Positions 62,164 through 64,000 of a stretch of 64,000 nucleotides of DNA are shown here, one piece after another. Within the stretch, counting starts at the first letter, position 1. The number at the start of each line of letters is the position of its first letter. The translations under genes and the position numbers were made by a program. Source of the DNA: Deuterostichococcus epilithicus (lineage: Eukaryota; Chlorophyta; Trebouxiophyceae; Prasiolales; Stichococcaceae); assembly GCA_033439295.1 (NCBI GenBank), contig JAVTLE010000013.1, positions 2,914,001 to 2,978,000 on the forward strand. The letters run 5' to 3'. The notes below the pieces were generated by a model that saw nothing but the letters and a program-made list of their open reading frames with translations, searched no databases and had not been told where the DNA came from.

Positions 62164-64000
62164 ATGGCCGATCTGGAAGCCCCGCCGGCCGCCAAGCGCG
62201 CCAGGCTCGACGCGGATGCAAGCAGTGATGATGGCGAGGCGGAGGAGGCTGGCATCGATGCCAATGAGGCGCTGCGCTTCCACCTGCTGGATCCGGAGGC
62301 TGCGGCGAAGGGCAGCCTGATCTCCGCGGCGGCCTTTGCCCCGGACATGTGCCACCAGGTGTTCGGCGACAGCGAGCGGATCGAGGGATGGGACGAGGTG
62401 GACGGCTTCGGGCTGGACATGTGGTTCAGCCAGGCCGATTTCCGCGCCTTTGTGGAGGTGCTTTCATGCATTGCGCACGACTTGATTGTCTTGCAATCTG
62501 CCCAATGATCTAGCTATGGTCACAGCTGCAGCCCGCTCACACTGTGTCCAGCGGCGCCGCGGCTTGTTTCGAAGAAACATTCGCAATTTCCAAGTTCCTC
62601 GACGGTTGAAACGATGCAGCAGCCGCTCGCTTGATCACGTTGCACTGGGGAATGCAAGCACGGCTGAGGGAGTGCTTCGGCAATCACGGCTGTGCACCTC
62701 CCCAAGCGCAACATCGCTGCCGAACCCATGCAGATGCGGCCGACGCTGCGACGGCCGCCGCCCGGCGCCACTGACGTCCTGGCCAAGCTGGCACCCTGGT
62801 TCCCCAAGGGCTTTGCGCCCAGCCGCGCGGATTTTGCGGCGCCTGCGCAGCGCCTCGACCGTGCCCAGATGGGGACGCCGCTGTGCGAGCCGGCGCTGCC
62901 TGGCGGCACCCGCCTGGCAGTCTATAGGCACAGGGTAGCGGATGCCAGCCAGTACGTCCGGGTGAGCAGCTGAGTCGTCAACTCTGTCCGAACTAGCACA
63001 GCAAAGCGACTGGGAGAAGTATGCAGACATTCCTGGGCGCATTTTCATGGCCTGACACGTCTCACAACTCCGGCAAGTGCTGAGTGTCGCACATCATAGC
63101 GGTTGATGTCAGGACACTGCTGCGACGCCGGCGCCGCAGGCTGCGCCGGCCCGTTGCGGGCGACGTGTTGCTGTTGCTCACCATCTCGAACCTGGTGCAG
63201 GAGAAGGTCAGCAAGCACCAGTTGAGGCGCAGCTGAGCATGTTTCCTCTATGACATCATCATGTCACGCCCCCGCAGGAGCTGCACGCGCGGCTGCAGCC
63301 GCTGCTGATCTTCTTCATCGATGCCGCCAGCTTCATAGACGACGACCGGGGCGCGATCGACCGCCGCTGGGAGCTGTACACTGCGGTGGAGACCACGGCG
63401 TCTGGCCACGACCTTATCGTGCGCCACAGCCCCCAGTGCTTCGCTTGCCCTCCAATGCCTGGTCCTTGGCGCTTGACGGCGCCGTCCCTCATGCCGGGTC
63501 CCGGGGCCGGCAGACCTGCAGCATGTCCGCTCGTGCTGCACGCTGAGCACTACCCTGGCACGAGGGGCTCGGCAGCTTGGGAGGGGGCATGACAGGGACT
63601 GCGACAACTCGCAAGGGAAATCTGCGCCAGGAGCTGGACATTGCTGCTGCTGCTGCTGCTGCTGCTAAACCCTAGCCCTGCTCCGCAGGTGGGCTTCGCG
63701 ACGACTTTCGAGTTCTTCGCGTGGCCGGACCGCAGCCGCCTGCGGCTCAGCCAGCTGCTGGTGCTGCCGCCTGCGCAGCGGCGCGGCATCGGCGGCGCGC
63801 TGCTGGAGGCGGTGCATGTCACCGCTGAGCAGCGCAATGCGCTTGACGTGGTGGTGAGGGCCAGGGTTTAGGGTAGGGGTCGGATTCCTGCCGTGTCAGC
63901 ATGCGTTGCTGCCAGCGCCGGCAGCTGCGCACTGTCCTTTCTGCCGGCGCTGCAGGCACATCTGCCTCCCCACCTGCCACGCAGCGGCGCCAGTCGCATC
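62164..64000 (+). CDS. HAT1: Histone acetyltransferase type B catalytic subunit, 5' part
   Basis: Exons 62164-62457, 62734-62961 (or from 62707), 63278-63418 and 63689-63853 are all phase 0, and the gene runs past the window edge. The start [16 protein letters not shown] is followed by an acidic stretch, then the HAT1 N-terminal domain ([32 protein letters not shown]), [33 protein letters not shown] with WELYTAV, and the acetyl-CoA core [20 protein letters not shown] plus [17 protein letters not shown]. The Q-R-R-G-I-G-G loop is the GNAT motif A. HAT1 acetylates new histone H4 at Lys5 and Lys12 before nuclear import, with an RbAp48-type partner. Missing here is the C-terminal catalytic part, which should continue from the donor at 63854. 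A CTG run and CTAAACCC motif lie in the last visible intron. Confidence 0.92.

Noticed and set aside
63152-63207. Possible HAT1 exon ([14 protein letters not shown])
   Set aside because: The exons at 62734-62961 and 63278-63418 join in phase and in agreement with the family without it.

Overview
This is a GC-rich, intron-dense nuclear segment from a green alga, most likely a Chlorella-like trebouxiophyte. It carries a plastid PGR5 gene, a plant-type plastid FHA protein, a plant-type coiled-coil membrane protein and plant-like CUL1. Introns are GT-AG with some GC-AG, and plant-type telomere-like CCCTAAA motifs lie inside many introns. Two unresolved bases (29483, 58581) show it is a draft assembly. 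I see no prokaryotic, organellar, viral or CRISPR features and no tRNA or rRNA genes.

Layout, left to right: a signal-peptide coiled-coil membrane protein (287-3644, -); an LPEAT/LPCAT-type lysophospholipid acyltransferase (4863-7718, +); a U-box protein (about 9106-10228, +); CUL1 (10790-19344, -, 19 exons, 750 residues in frame); a GRIP-domain golgin (20061-27644, +); a TMEM144-type sugar-transporter-like protein (28213-31361, -); an SGNH/PC-esterase-like type II membrane protein (32365-35463, +); a BTB/T1 protein (36099-38037, -); a plastid FHA protein (39894-41566, +); PGR5 (42059-43293, -); a small secreted Asn-rich 11-residue-repeat protein (45040-46545, +); a second BTB/T1 gene with an interrupted frame (48155-49240, +); a type II membrane protein with a Cys-rich Apple/PAN-like domain (49456-51199, -); an MPDU1-type PQ-loop protein (52094-54730, +); a Q-rich protein with a Cys/His FAR1/FLYWCH-like domain (55366-59638, +); SLX9 (60199-61777, -); and the 5' part of HAT1 (62164 to beyond the window, +). 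Neighbours mostly alternate in strand, so intergenic gaps are mostly divergent promoters or convergent 3' ends.

The genes are a mixed housekeeping set: secretory pathway (LPEAT, golgin, MPDU1, TMEM144-like), protein turnover (CUL1, U-box, BTB), plastid (PGR5, FHA), and nucleus/nucleolus (HAT1, SLX9). They do not form a pathway cluster. Exon models were built by hand from splice signals, reading phase and family similarity recalled from memory; no search was run.

The most unusual signal is structural. In at least seven unrelated genes an exon edge, with its splice site, is followed or preceded in the intron by a decayed tandem copy of itself, about 49-165 bp away. This recurrent exon-edge duplication, together with telomere-like heptamers near splice sites and frequent GC-AG introns, is what I would look at first.
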